Positions 34,493 through 43,062 of a stretch of DNA of 64,000 nucleotides are shown here, piece by piece (the stretch's first letter is position 1; every line of letters starts with the position of its first letter). The notes beneath the pieces were generated by a model. That model worked only from the letters and a program-made list of their open reading frames with translations. It made no database searches and was not told the DNA's origin. This stretch comes from JAJRQY01 sp965224435 (GTDB taxonomy: Bacteria; Actinomycetota; Acidimicrobiia; Acidimicrobiales; SZUA-35). Location of the stretch: assembly GCA_965224435.1 (NCBI GenBank), contig OZ245048.1, positions 1,922,001 through 1,986,000 on the forward strand. Reading direction: 5' to 3'. The position numbers and the translations under genes are program-made.

Positions 34493-35578
34493 TCAGCCCA
34501 GACCTCGACAGTCAGCCCAGACTTCGTCTAGGTCAACGGGCCGCCCCTCGTGAATGCTGAGTTGAGCGGCGACACCGACGGCGACAGACAGCAGACCGTG
34601 CATGGCGTTGATGTGGGGAGCTTCGCCGGTTCGTATCGCCTGCAGGAATAACTGGTGCTCGACGAAGGAGGATCCGTGATGGAACCCGCCGTAGGGCACA
34701 TCGGCTTTCACGACCTGCTCGGCGACGGAGCCGATGAAGTCTGGACCGCGTTGACCGACCCGGACGATGTCATCAGGGATCAAAGCTTCGACCTTGCCCC
34801 GATCACCGATGACCGAGATTTCTTCCTGATTTCTGGTGGCTTCGGCAAACATGCACAAGTCGAGACTGGCACGAATCCCGTTGGCGTAATCGACGATGAC
34901 AAAGGCATTGTCCAGGATGTCGCTTCTCTGGCCCTCATAGGTCTCATCCAGATGATTGACATCCTGGCCACCACTGGCATAGATGCGCTTGGGCATCGCA
35001 TCAGCGATCAGAGTCATGAGGTCAAAGAAGTGACAGCACTTCTCCACCAAGGTGCCGCCGCTAGTCGCATTGAAGCGATTCCAGTTCTGAAACTTCTCAA
35101 GGAAGGGGAAGCGGTGCTCGCGGATGGCGATCATCTTTACTTGACCGACGGCACCCTTTCTCACCTCGTCCAGCAGGCGGGCAACCGGCGCCATGTAGCG
35201 GTACTCCAGCCCAATCCAGACCGGACTTGAATAGTCCGCGGCCAGGTCAACCACTTCTTGACACTCCTGGACCGTGATGCAAAGTGGCTTCTCAATCAGA
35301 ACGGGCTTCCCGGTTTGCATCACCGCGGCGATGATGGGGAAGTGTGTGTGGTTGGGAGTAGCAATCACATAGGCATCACAGGGATCGTCGGCCAATAGTT
35401 CTAGGAAGTCGTCATAGCCGGCGACACCGGGAACGAGTTCTGTCGCTCGTTGGCGTGAGATCGGCTCCGGATCGGCGATGGCGGTAACCGTGGCTCCGTC
35501 TAGGACATTCAGGTTGGCGATGTGCTCGAGGCCCATCATGCCGGTACCAATAATCCCGTATGAGACAGACCCGGTCAC
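34493..35578 (-). CDS. Gfo/Idh/MocA family oxidoreductase
   Basis: A 361-residue NAD(P)-dependent dehydrogenase. The Rossmann motif is GIIGTGMMGLEHI (about residues 7-19), then IADPEPISRQRA, VIATPNHTH and the signature GKPVLIEKPLCI containing the catalytic-site Lys. The C-terminal half is the usual alpha/beta dimerisation domain with CCHFFDLMTLIA. The family oxidises or reduces sugars and inositols. It is the last gene of a three-gene minus-strand operon and overlaps the aldo/keto reductase gene by four bases (ATGA). Confidence 0.9.
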   Translation of the reverse strand: MTGSVSYGIIGTGMMGLEHIANLNVLDGATVTAIADPEPISRQRATELVPGVAGYDDFLELLADDPCDAYVIATPNHTHFPIIAAVMQTGKPVLIEKPLCITVQECQEVVDLAADYSSPVWIGLEYRYMAPVARLLDEVRKGAVGQVKMIAIREHRFPFLEKFQNWNRFNATSGGTLVEKCCHFFDLMTLIADAMPKRIYASGGQDVNHLDETYEGQRSDILDNAFVIVDYANGIRASLDLCMFAEATRNQEEISVIGDRGKVEALIPDDIVRVGQRGPDFIGSVAEQVVKADVPYGGFHHGSSFVEHQLFLQAIRTGEAPHINAMHGLLSVAVGVAAQLSIHEGRPVDLDEVWADCRGLG

Positions 35579-36471
35579 GGTAGGGGCGCCCCATCGGAAG
35601 CTTCAATGATGGCATAACAATCGGTCCGGTCCAGATGAACGGTGAGGACCCGCTTGGCCTGATGCAGTCGTTCGGGATTGGTCGTTCCAAGAATGGGCAC
35701 GACGCCCGATGGGTGCGCCAGCAGGAAAGCCAGGGCGATGGCTGAGCGATCAACTCCCTCCCGTTCGGCCAGCTGATCCAAGATGGTCAGCAGTTGGGTA
35801 GGCAGTTCTGTTCCACTGGGCACCTGCCCGCCAGCCAATGGGCTCCAGGCCAGAGGAGTCACACCATGAGCTTGGCATTGATCCAAGGTGCCATCGCGGA
35901 GAGGGTCAAGTACCTGGACCGAGAACTGAGGTTGAGTGGAGACGATAGGAAAGGGTAAGTGAGCGGCGAGTGCATCGAATTGAGCCGGGCTGTGATTGGA
36001 AACTCCGACCTCGCGGATCTTGCCCTGGGAACGCAGCTGCATCAGAGTCTTTGCCACCTCGGCCGGATGAGTGAAGTAGTCGACACGGTGGATTTGGTAA
36101 AGATCGATGACGTCGGTCTGCAAACGACGCAAGCTCGCGTCGACCGCATCACGGAGATAGTCCGAGCTGCTGTCATAGGGAATGCCTGGATTGATACCTC
36201 CCTTGGTGGCAAGCACAATCTTGTCCCGCAAGCCCGGAGTGGCAGCCAAGACCTGGCCCACGGCTTCCTCAGCCATTCCAAAACCGGTGCCTCCCCAGTC
36301 CAGGCCATAAACGTCGGCACAGTCCACCAGGGTGGCGCCAACCTCGACAGCAGTCTCCAGTAGCCGAAGCCCGGCATCCAGCCCGAGGTTGACAAAACGC
36401 CAGGTGCCGATGGCAATGGGGCCAACTTCCAAGGATCCAAGAGTCCGGCTGGATGTATTGATCAGGCTCAT
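35575..36471 (-). CDS. Aldo/keto reductase
   Basis: A 298-residue TIM-barrel reductase from the Met at 36471, which overlaps the stop of the upstream monooxygenase gene as ATGA. The catalytic Asp and Tyr are in LVDCADVYGLDWGG, the Lys in IVLATKGGINPG and the His region in IDLYQIHRVDYF; FLLAHPSGVVPILGTTNPERL is the NADPH-binding end. The motif layout is like the YdhF/AKR12-type reductases. The substrate is not evident, but the surrounding genes (SsuD-like monooxygenase, Gfo/Idh/MocA) suggest a sugar- or sulfonate-sugar-related pathway. Confidence 0.9.
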   Translation of the reverse strand: MSLINTSSRTLGSLEVGPIAIGTWRFVNLGLDAGLRLLETAVEVGATLVDCADVYGLDWGGTGFGMAEEAVGQVLAATPGLRDKIVLATKGGINPGIPYDSSSDYLRDAVDASLRRLQTDVIDLYQIHRVDYFTHPAEVAKTLMQLRSQGKIREVGVSNHSPAQFDALAAHLPFPIVSTQPQFSVQVLDPLRDGTLDQCQAHGVTPLAWSPLAGGQVPSGTELPTQLLTILDQLAEREGVDRSAIALAFLLAHPSGVVPILGTTNPERLHQAKRVLTVHLDRTDCYAIIEASDGAPLP

Positions 36472-37568
36472 GAGTTGTTTCTTTCGAATCTTGGCTTGTA
36501 CGGCGCATGGTTCAGCTCGGGTAAAACATACTTGGCAAAGAGATCGCACTCGCCGAGCAACGGATAACCGGAAAGAACAAAAGCATCAATACCAACACCT
36601 TGATATGCCTGGAGCTTGGCCAAGACCTGGTCGGGGTCACCAACAATGGCGGCACCGGCACCCGAGCGCGCCCTGCCGATCCCTGTCCAAAGGTTGTCTT
36701 CCACAAAGCCGTCATCCTCGGCTTGCTCCCGAAGCTCGCTTTGTCGAGAAACCCCCACCGATGCTGCGTCAAGGGAACGGTTCTTGATGGCGACCCCCAC
36801 CTCATCATCAAGACGCGAAACCAGTCGCTGGGCCGCTGACCTTGCTTCGTCCTCGGTTTCTCGAACAATGACATGGGTTCGCAGCCCATATCGCAGGCTC
36901 CGGTCCTTGGCGTGGGCGCGGATGCGCATATCAGCCAACGTTTCGCCTACCGATGTGACTGTGTCCGGCCAGGTGAGGAAGACGTCGGCAGCTTCTGCCG
37001 CCGTCTCCTTGGCCGCCTCGGAGAATCCACCGAAGTACATAGGCGGACAAAATCCCGAGACCGTTCGCACACCCGAGGGCTCGACGTTCAGGGTGAGGAA
37101 TTCACCCTTGACGTTCAGGTCCTCACCATTGAGCAGGGTTCGTAGCGCGTGCATGTGCTCGCGGGTTCGCTGATAGCGGTCTTCGGATTCCACGGGGGCT
37201 CCGGGCAAATCACTGGAGATGATGTTGATGGTGAGTCGACCACCACAGAACTGGTCAATGGTGGCAATCTGGCGTGCCAGCTGTGGCGGCCAGGCCTCAC
37301 CCATCCGTAAAGCCAGCAGCAGATGGATGCTTTTGGTGACGGGAGCGATGGCGCTAGCGAAGGCGACAGTGTCGATACCAAGGTCATATCCCGAGGGCAA
37401 CAGAATGTTGTCAAAACCGTTCTGCTCGGCCCGCGACACAATGTCTCGGCTGTGAGCCCACGAGCTTGCCAACGCCGGATCGGACACACCGAGAAACTCA
37501 TAATCATCGTCACAGAGTCCAGCGAACCAGCTCACTTCTGTCGGTTGTTGGTTAGGTGCTTGAACCAT
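36468..37568 (-). CDS. LLM-class flavin-dependent monooxygenase, alkanesulfonate monooxygenase (SsuD)-like
   Basis: A 366-residue luciferase-like TIM-barrel protein. ILLPSGYDLGIDT, HLLLALRMGEAWPPQLARQIA, INIISSDLPGAPVE and GIDAFVLSGYPLLGECDLF match SsuD, the FMNH2-dependent enzyme that releases sulfite from alkanesulfonates; DNLWTGIGRARSGAGAAIVG is the SsuD-type mobile loop. The Met at 37568 with GAAGG upstream is preferred to the Met ten codons earlier. No flavin reductase or sulfonate transporter is adjacent; a flavin reductase family gene is at 53948. It is the first gene of the operon with the aldo/keto reductase and Gfo/Idh/MocA genes. Confidence 0.87.
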   Translation of the reverse strand: MVQAPNQQPTEVSWFAGLCDDDYEFLGVSDPALASSWAHSRDIVSRAEQNGFDNILLPSGYDLGIDTVAFASAIAPVTKSIHLLLALRMGEAWPPQLARQIATIDQFCGGRLTINIISSDLPGAPVESEDRYQRTREHMHALRTLLNGEDLNVKGEFLTLNVEPSGVRTVSGFCPPMYFGGFSEAAKETAAEAADVFLTWPDTVTSVGETLADMRIRAHAKDRSLRYGLRTHVIVRETEDEARSAAQRLVSRLDDEVGVAIKNRSLDAASVGVSRQSELREQAEDDGFVEDNLWTGIGRARSGAGAAIVGDPDQVLAKLQAYQGVGIDAFVLSGYPLLGECDLFAKYVLPELNHAPYKPRFERNNS

Positions 37569-37745
37569 GGGTATCACCTTCGTGGATATTGACGTCAAGC
37601 GATAGTCGAAAATGGGTAGAGCTGTTCAGTCTGTGTATAGCCCCTCAATCATGAGCTGGTCGAACGGAGAACCGAGTTGTCATCGACAAGACCACGGCGA
37701 ATAGTCTTGCTGAGCACGCCTCCTTCAAGTCTGATGTCGAGGCTG

Positions 37746-37805
37746 GAATTGAATTCCGGGGACATGGGTTCATGGCATGAGACTGCCTGACAGTATTGCC
37801 AGGCG
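37746..37805. promoter_or_regulatory. Palindromes in the divergent 37569-37840 region
   Basis: Two inverted repeats lie upstream of the flavoprotein gene: GGAATT-G-AATTCC (37746-37758, perfect) and GCCTGACA-GTAT-TGCCAGGC (37786-37805, one mismatch per arm). They are candidate operators for either divergent unit. The rest of the 270-base spacer shows no gene. Confidence 0.3.
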
Positions 37806-37840
37806 AATCTGAAGCACGTACCGACTCTTGGAGACGACAA

Positions 37841-39250
37841 ATGAGCAACGCCACCGAAGATGAGAACGCCATGGCTGCAGATGCGATCGCTCTTGATACC
37901 GCCGATGTGATTGTTGTCGGCATGGGGCCCGCCGGCGAGTCGGTTGCTGGCCAACTGGCCGAGGCCGGTCTTGACGTCGTGGGTATCGACCGCGAGTTGG
38001 TCGGTGGCGAGTGTCCCTACTGGGGCTGTGTGCCATCCAAAATGATGATCCGGGCCGCTCACTTGCTGGCCGAAGCCCGACGAATACCAGGCATGGCCGG
38101 ATCGGTTGAAGTGACACCCGACTGGGCGCCGGTCGCAGCACGTATACGGGCCGAAGCCACCGACACTTGGGATGACACGGTCGCCGTCGAACGGTTCGAA
38201 GGCAAGGGCGGGCGCTTTGTGCGAGGCGAGGGTCGCTTCGTTGGTCCGGGGCGAGTTGCCGTTGGCGCCAGGATCTTTGAGGCTACGAAAGCAGTGGTTG
38301 TGGCCACCGGTACCCGGGCTGCGGTGCCGCCGATTCCGGGGCTCAGCGATACCCCATTCTGGACGAATCGGGAGGCTATCGAGGTCGAAACCCTGCCAGC
38401 ATCGATCATCGTGTTGGGTGGCGGGGCCATCGGGTCTGAACTAGCCCAGGTTTACGCACGCTTCGGAGTGAAAGTAGCGGTAGTGGAAGGATTGGATCGC
38501 TTGCTTCCCCCCGAAGAACCCGAGTCCAGCGCATTGCTGGCCGAGGTTTTCGCTTCCGAAGGCATCGCTGTTCACACTGGACAATTTGCCAGCAAGGTCG
38601 GTCATGCTGATAACGAGTTCTTGGTTGAGCTGGCTGATGGCACCAAGATCACTGGCGAGAAGCTCCTGGTCGCTGCTGGTCGTCGTACTGATCTGGCTGG
38701 CCTCGGAGTCGATGCCATCGGGCTTGATGGAGCAGCGCGTTTCCTCGACGTTGATGAGAACTTGTCCTTCGGTGATGGCCTCTGGGCGGTTGGCGATATC
38801 ACTGGCAAGGGAGCCTTCACCCATGTTGGCATGTATCAGGCCGCTATTGCCGTAGCTGATATTCTCGGCCAGGATCACCTGGCGGCTGACTACGCCGCCC
38901 TACCTCGTGTGACCTTCACCGATCCAGAGGTCGGTTCAGTCGGCATGAGCGAAGCCCAAGCTAGTGACACAGGAGTCGATGTGCGCACCTCCCTGGTCAA
39001 TGTGCAACATACCGCTCGGGGCTGGCTGCACAAGGCAGGCAACGAGGGCTTGATCAAGCTGGTGGCTGACGCCAAGACTGGCACCCTGGTTGGCGCAACC
39101 GCAGCCGGGCCCAGTGGCGGCGAAGTGCTTGGGTTGCTGTCTCTGGCCGTCCACGCCAAGGTGCCAATCAGCGAGATGCGGTCCATGATCTGGGCCTATC
39201 CCACCTTCCACCGGGGCATCGAAGACGCCGTCAACGCCCTGGAGCTGTAA
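37841..39250 (+). CDS. NAD(P)/FAD-dependent disulfide-oxidoreductase family protein
   Basis: A 469-residue flavoprotein of the lipoamide dehydrogenase/mercuric reductase family, starting at the Met with GGAGACG upstream. FAD motif VIVVGMGPAGESVA, redox pair in GGECPYWGCVPSK (Cys-x4-Cys), NAD(P) motif IIVLGGGAIGSELAQVY, and LWAVGDITGKGAFTH near the second FAD segment. In the C-terminal interface the usual HPTxxE is YPTFHRGIED, so the catalytic His is Tyr; this version occurs in an actinobacterial branch of unknown substrate. It is transcribed alone, divergent from the SsuD-like operon. Confidence 0.88.
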   Translation: MSNATEDENAMAADAIALDTADVIVVGMGPAGESVAGQLAEAGLDVVGIDRELVGGECPYWGCVPSKMMIRAAHLLAEARRIPGMAGSVEVTPDWAPVAARIRAEATDTWDDTVAVERFEGKGGRFVRGEGRFVGPGRVAVGARIFEATKAVVVATGTRAAVPPIPGLSDTPFWTNREAIEVETLPASIIVLGGGAIGSELAQVYARFGVKVAVVEGLDRLLPPEEPESSALLAEVFASEGIAVHTGQFASKVGHADNEFLVELADGTKITGEKLLVAAGRRTDLAGLGVDAIGLDGAARFLDVDENLSFGDGLWAVGDITGKGAFTHVGMYQAAIAVADILGQDHLAADYAALPRVTFTDPEVGSVGMSEAQASDTGVDVRTSLVNVQHTARGWLHKAGNEGLIKLVADAKTGTLVGATAAGPSGGEVLGLLSLAVHAKVPISEMRSMIWAYPTFHRGIEDAVNALEL

Positions 39251-39318
39251 CGAGAAACCAAAGTATCGGGCGGCCAAGCCGCCGATATATCAACCTCGAT
39301 CTGAACTACTCTTTGACC

Positions 39319-39543
39319 ATGTCGCTGGTGGCTCAAGTCAAAGGATTCTTGCGAGCATTTCGGTCTGGTTCTGGAGGGACGTCTGCGTACCGGCATTCAG
39401 GCCACGCTCTGGCTCGAACATTGAACGATGCAATCCACACGCGAGGTGGATCACGCGGAGCGGGCTTTTCACCGGGGACGGACAAAATCGAGCAGCTGGC
39501 AGCCGAGTCGGCTGAACGGTATGACCAGTCCTTCGATGACTAG
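39319..39543 (+). CDS. Small hypothetical protein
   Basis: A 74-residue frame from an ATG at 39319 (MSLVAQVKGFLRAF...), ending AAESAERYDQSFDD. It is basic in the first half and acidic at the end, with no membrane segment. It starts 69 bases after the flavoprotein stop on the same strand and ends before the convergent GH5 gene. No ribosome site is clear. I do not recognise it, and it may not be real. Confidence 0.35.
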   Translation: MSLVAQVKGFLRAFRSGSGGTSAYRHSGHALARTLNDAIHTRGGSRGAGFSPGTDKIEQLAAESAERYDQSFDD

Positions 39544-39591
39544 TCGATCGGCTGGCTGACTGACTGTCCGACTAGCAGACTGCCCGTCTCG

Positions 39592-40779
39592 CTAGCCGTA
39601 CAAGCCTTCAAGGTGGGCCTGCAGCACACCCATTTGTGGGTCGGCGGGCAAGCCATCGTTGGACTCGATCTCGTACATGTCGTCGCCCCACCATGGACCT
39701 GCAGCCCAGTAGCTCCAACCAAGCCAGACGTCGGTATTGTCATCGATATAGCTGAGCATGTCGTCCAACGCATCCAGGCAGGTGGAGTTGTCGCCGGAAG
39801 CGAACTCGCCGAGAAAGGCCCGGGCATCATTGTCGTTTAGCCAGTCGGTGAACCCGGCTAGACGTTCGGACCCGACTGTTGCGCTAACACACTCGGGTGA
39901 TGTGCCCGATGAGTCCTGGTCCAGGTACTGGTGTACCTCATAGGCCATGTTGTTGCCAGGATCGACGACACCGAGCATGACTTGTGCGTTCGGAGTTCCG
40001 TACCAGTCGTCGTTCCAGGAATGGGCGCCGGTGTAGGCGTTGCCCGGTACCAGGACGAGATTTGTGGCCCCGGTGTCCCGGATGGCGGCAATGGCAGCAT
40101 TGGCGTCCTTCAGCCAGAGTTCGGTCTCCATGTCGTTGGGCTCGTTCATGATGCCAAAGATCACCCGCTCATTGTTCTGGTATCGCTCAGCGAGACGTGA
40201 CCACAAGTCGGTGTAGACGGCCACATCCAGATCATCGCTCCCGATGACGGCTCCGTAGTAGCGGGCGGAATTGTGAGGATCCAAGACCACTGATGCACCC
40301 GATTCGGTGGCATAGCTGACGAACTCGTCAATCCTGGCAATCTCGTCTTCGTTGAACTCACCGTAAGCCGATAACTGGAGCCGTTCCCACAAGAAGGGAA
40401 GACGAAACACTGTCATTCCCGTACCGACAAAATAGTCGACCTCTTCGGCCGTGGGGTAGGTGTAGTGGGTGCCAAACTCACCGGGAAGAGTGTCATAGCC
40501 GAAGTCTGCTCCAGCCAGGTTCACGCCACGCAGCTGCCCAGTGTTGTTTTCACCAACTGGTTCAGCGTCTTCTTCGTGGTCCTCGTAGCTTGCGGCCTCG
40601 GTGTTCTCAGCGGTTCGGGGTGAGTCGAGTGGTTCTGAAGAAGCAGCCGTGCCGCAGGCCGCCAGGAAGACTGTCAGACAAGGGACGATCGCTCCAGCGA
40701 CCAGACGAGGCGCCCGGCTGAATGGTCGAGCACGAGGACTTCTCTGAGGTCTGCCGTCCGTTGTCATGAGAGTGACCAT
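39592..40779 (-). CDS. GH5-family glycoside hydrolase lipoprotein (endoglucanase-like)
   Basis: A 395-residue exported enzyme. The signal peptide (about residues 20-42) ends in lipobox LAAC and is followed by a Ser/Glu-rich tether. The TIM barrel has RGVNLAGADFG near the start, FRLPFLWERLQ, VVLDPHNSARYYG, the acid/base Glu in GIMNEPNDME and the nucleophile Glu in AFLGEFASGDN; HQYLDQDSSGTSPEC carries the conserved His-x-Tyr. This pattern matches GH5 beta-1,4-glucanases and mannanases. Surface anchoring suggests breakdown of plant or algal glucans at the cell. The start may be the Met at 40764 instead. Confidence 0.88.
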   Translation of the reverse strand: MVTLMTTDGRPQRSPRARPFSRAPRLVAGAIVPCLTVFLAACGTAASSEPLDSPRTAENTEAASYEDHEEDAEPVGENNTGQLRGVNLAGADFGYDTLPGEFGTHYTYPTAEEVDYFVGTGMTVFRLPFLWERLQLSAYGEFNEDEIARIDEFVSYATESGASVVLDPHNSARYYGAVIGSDDLDVAVYTDLWSRLAERYQNNERVIFGIMNEPNDMETELWLKDANAAIAAIRDTGATNLVLVPGNAYTGAHSWNDDWYGTPNAQVMLGVVDPGNNMAYEVHQYLDQDSSGTSPECVSATVGSERLAGFTDWLNDNDARAFLGEFASGDNSTCLDALDDMLSYIDDNTDVWLGWSYWAAGPWWGDDMYEIESNDGLPADPQMGVLQAHLEGLYG

Positions 40780-40856
40780 GACAGCGGACGGGTGAAGATG
40801 TTGTGAAGACCACGGCCGCCTCGACCGACGAATCGTGATCTGAGCAGACGGAGCGG

Positions 40857-41783
40857 CTAGTCGGTCCCTTCCAAGGTCTTGATGAATTCCTTGGCAAAGG
40901 TGTGAACATCACCGGGCCAGCGGGCCGAAACATAGTTCTTGTCTCGCACAACAAAGGCTGGCCTGGAGTCATAGCGACTATCTCGCCGACGGTCGTTGGT
41001 CTTGGCCTTGTAATGCGGCAGAGCCTTGGTGACGTCAATGAAGTCGGACTCGGAAGCCAAGGAACGAGTGACTTCGGCCTCGACCCCTCGGTACCCTTCC
41101 GGCTCGTTTGCTTGCTCAGAATAGGTTCGGTAGTAGTCGGGATCCCAGAACCGGGCGAAGTACTTGGTTAATCGCCATGCCAGCTTCTCTTGCCTCCAGG
41201 TAAGGGCGGTTGTTTTCCGGCCATGGAGCACCGACCGTCCGGTGGCTGGCGAGGTTGCCCGGGCGGCAAGCACGACTCCGTGGCAGATTGCGCCAATGGC
41301 CTTCGGGTGTTCAGAGTCGTGGCGTCCGTTGATACTGGTGGGGGCAGAGGCGGTTGAATCCGTGATGCCAACCTCGAAAAACGCGGTGACGATCCCTTGC
41401 AAGGTCTTATTTTCCAAGAAGGGAACCATGCCTGGACCATGACCTCCAGGAATCAGTAACCCGTCAAAGGCAGTGACATCAACCTCGGAGAAGGGCACGG
41501 GTGAGCGAAAGCTCGCGTCCAGCTGCATTCGACCATGAGCATCTCTCGCTCCTTGTTGGGCACGCAATGCAAGACCGACAACGCGTAGCTTTCGCAATCC
41601 GGGGATGAACCCCCACGGGTCGAGTCCCTCACCACTCAGCATCATCGGATCAGCTTGAGGCTCGGTGCCGTCCTGGGTTGTGATGATGACTTTGTGGCCC
41701 GCCTCGGTGAGCATGCTCCAAGGGACGGAGGCCTCAGTTGGATCGAAGTCTTCATCCGGGAGGGGCATGAGCACTCGTTTCAT
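40857..41783 (-). CDS. DJ-1/PfpI-family (type 1 glutamine amidotransferase-like) protein
   Basis: A 308-residue protein from the Met at 41783, behind GAAGGAG. The PfpI core has LLIPGGHGPGM and the nucleophile elbow AIGAICHGVVLAAR, with Cys in ICHG and a Glu supplied from VDVTAFDG-type sequence upstream. Relatives include Hsp31-type glyoxalases/deglycases and chaperones. The protein is longer than DJ-1 (about 190) because of a C-terminal region with YFARFWDPDYYRTYS and AFVVRDKNYVSARWPGD. It is divergent from the TIGR03032 gene. Confidence 0.85.
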   Translation of the reverse strand: MKRVLMPLPDEDFDPTEASVPWSMLTEAGHKVIITTQDGTEPQADPMMLSGEGLDPWGFIPGLRKLRVVGLALRAQQGARDAHGRMQLDASFRSPVPFSEVDVTAFDGLLIPGGHGPGMVPFLENKTLQGIVTAFFEVGITDSTASAPTSINGRHDSEHPKAIGAICHGVVLAARATSPATGRSVLHGRKTTALTWRQEKLAWRLTKYFARFWDPDYYRTYSEQANEPEGYRGVEAEVTRSLASESDFIDVTKALPHYKAKTNDRRRDSRYDSRPAFVVRDKNYVSARWPGDVHTFAKEFIKTLEGTD

Positions 41784-41940
41784 TGGGTCTCCTTCAACGA
41801 ATGGCAGGTCGACGAACCGACACGGGGTCTCATTTGATGGGCAGGTTAGTAGCTGATGCCTCGCGGGTAGCAGTTCATGGCAACAAGAGGGCTTGATCAT
41901 CCACTACGGTCAGGTTCGACGAAGACCTCTGGGGGGAACC

Positions 41941-43050
41941 ATGAGTGCCAAAGACGCTGAGAAGAACGACGCTGCCGATGAAGCGACCACCGATCCTAAC
42001 GACGACGTCGTGGAGTCCCTAGCCGGTGTGCCGATCCATGCCGTGGAGAGTGAGAACCTCTCGTCGATCATGCAAGAGATCGATTCGTCCCTGCTGGTCT
42101 CGACCTATGAGTCTGGCAAGGTGATGACGCTGAGTCCTGGCGACAAGAACTGTCACCTCAGCTTTCATGCGATGGAAAAGGCTATGGGGATAGCTCGACA
42201 AGATGGACGAATCGCCATCGGGTCTAGGCGAGCTGTCTGGAAATATCATCGGGTCCGCGCTCTTGGCCCCAAGCTTGAGCCGGCGGTCGTTGATTGCTTC
42301 GTCCCATTCCAGGCTCGCTATACCGGCAATATTGATGTCCATGAAATGAGTTTCGACGGAGATGGGGAGCTCTGGATTGTCAATACTCGGTTCTGTTGTC
42401 TCAGTACCTTTGATGAGGTATCGAACTTCCTGCCGCGTTGGAAGCCGCACTTCATTTCAGAACTTCACCCCGAAGACCGGTGTCACCTGAATGGCCTGGC
42501 GATGCGGGACGGAAAGCCTACGTACGTGACCGCTCTTGGAGAGACCGACTCCAAGGGCGGATGGCGGGCAAACAAAGCCAATGGTGGGATCCTGATGGAC
42601 ATCGCCTCCAACGAGGTCATGGTTCGCGGCCTCTCGATGCCACACTCTCCACGCTGGTACCGAGGCAAGCTGTGGGTCCTTGAGTCGGGCGAGGGCACGC
42701 TTTCCGTTGTTGACATCGACCAGGGAACGACAGAAGTCGTGGCCAAAATGCCTGGATTCACCCGAGGCATCTCCTTCTACAAAAACCTGGCCTTCATCGG
42801 CCTCTCGCAGGTGCGAGAGAGCGCATTGTTCAGCGGACTGCCCATTATCGAACGCTATCCAGAACGAAAATGCGGCGTCTGGATTATCGATATCAACACG
42901 GGTAAGACCGTCTCTCGGTTGGAGTTCACGTCTGGAGTCCGGGAGCTGTTTGCCATTGAAGTAGTGCCGACAAGGTCGCTCCATCTGCTGGACGTCGATG
43001 ATGAGAACATGCTGAACACCTTCGTACTGAACCAACAAGCCTTGTCCTAA
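41941..43050 (+). CDS. TIGR03032-family protein
   Basis: A 369-residue protein starting at the Met behind GGGGGGA. The N-terminus is acidic and low-complexity (about 1-30). The core resembles the TIGR03032 family, a propeller-like group of unknown function: LLVSTYESGKVMTLSPG, GNIDVHEMSFDGDGELWIVNT, HLNGLAMRDGKPTYVTALGETD, GLSMPHSPRWYRGKLWVLESG and GIIS-like strands such as FTRGISFYKNLAFIGLSQVRE. No signal peptide is evident. Twelve bases separate it from a polytopic membrane protein gene, so the two are probably co-expressed. Confidence 0.82.
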   Translation: MSAKDAEKNDAADEATTDPNDDVVESLAGVPIHAVESENLSSIMQEIDSSLLVSTYESGKVMTLSPGDKNCHLSFHAMEKAMGIARQDGRIAIGSRRAVWKYHRVRALGPKLEPAVVDCFVPFQARYTGNIDVHEMSFDGDGELWIVNTRFCCLSTFDEVSNFLPRWKPHFISELHPEDRCHLNGLAMRDGKPTYVTALGETDSKGGWRANKANGGILMDIASNEVMVRGLSMPHSPRWYRGKLWVLESGEGTLSVVDIDQGTTEVVAKMPGFTRGISFYKNLAFIGLSQVRESALFSGLPIIERYPERKCGVWIIDINTGKTVSRLEFTSGVRELFAIEVVPTRSLHLLDVDDENMLNTFVLNQQALS

Positions 43051-43062
43051 CGACAGAGAGGT

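Noticed and set aside
36616..37173. 185-codon plus-strand frame opposite the SsuD-like gene
   Set aside because: Antisense to a well-supported gene and rich in Arg/Ser/Pro.
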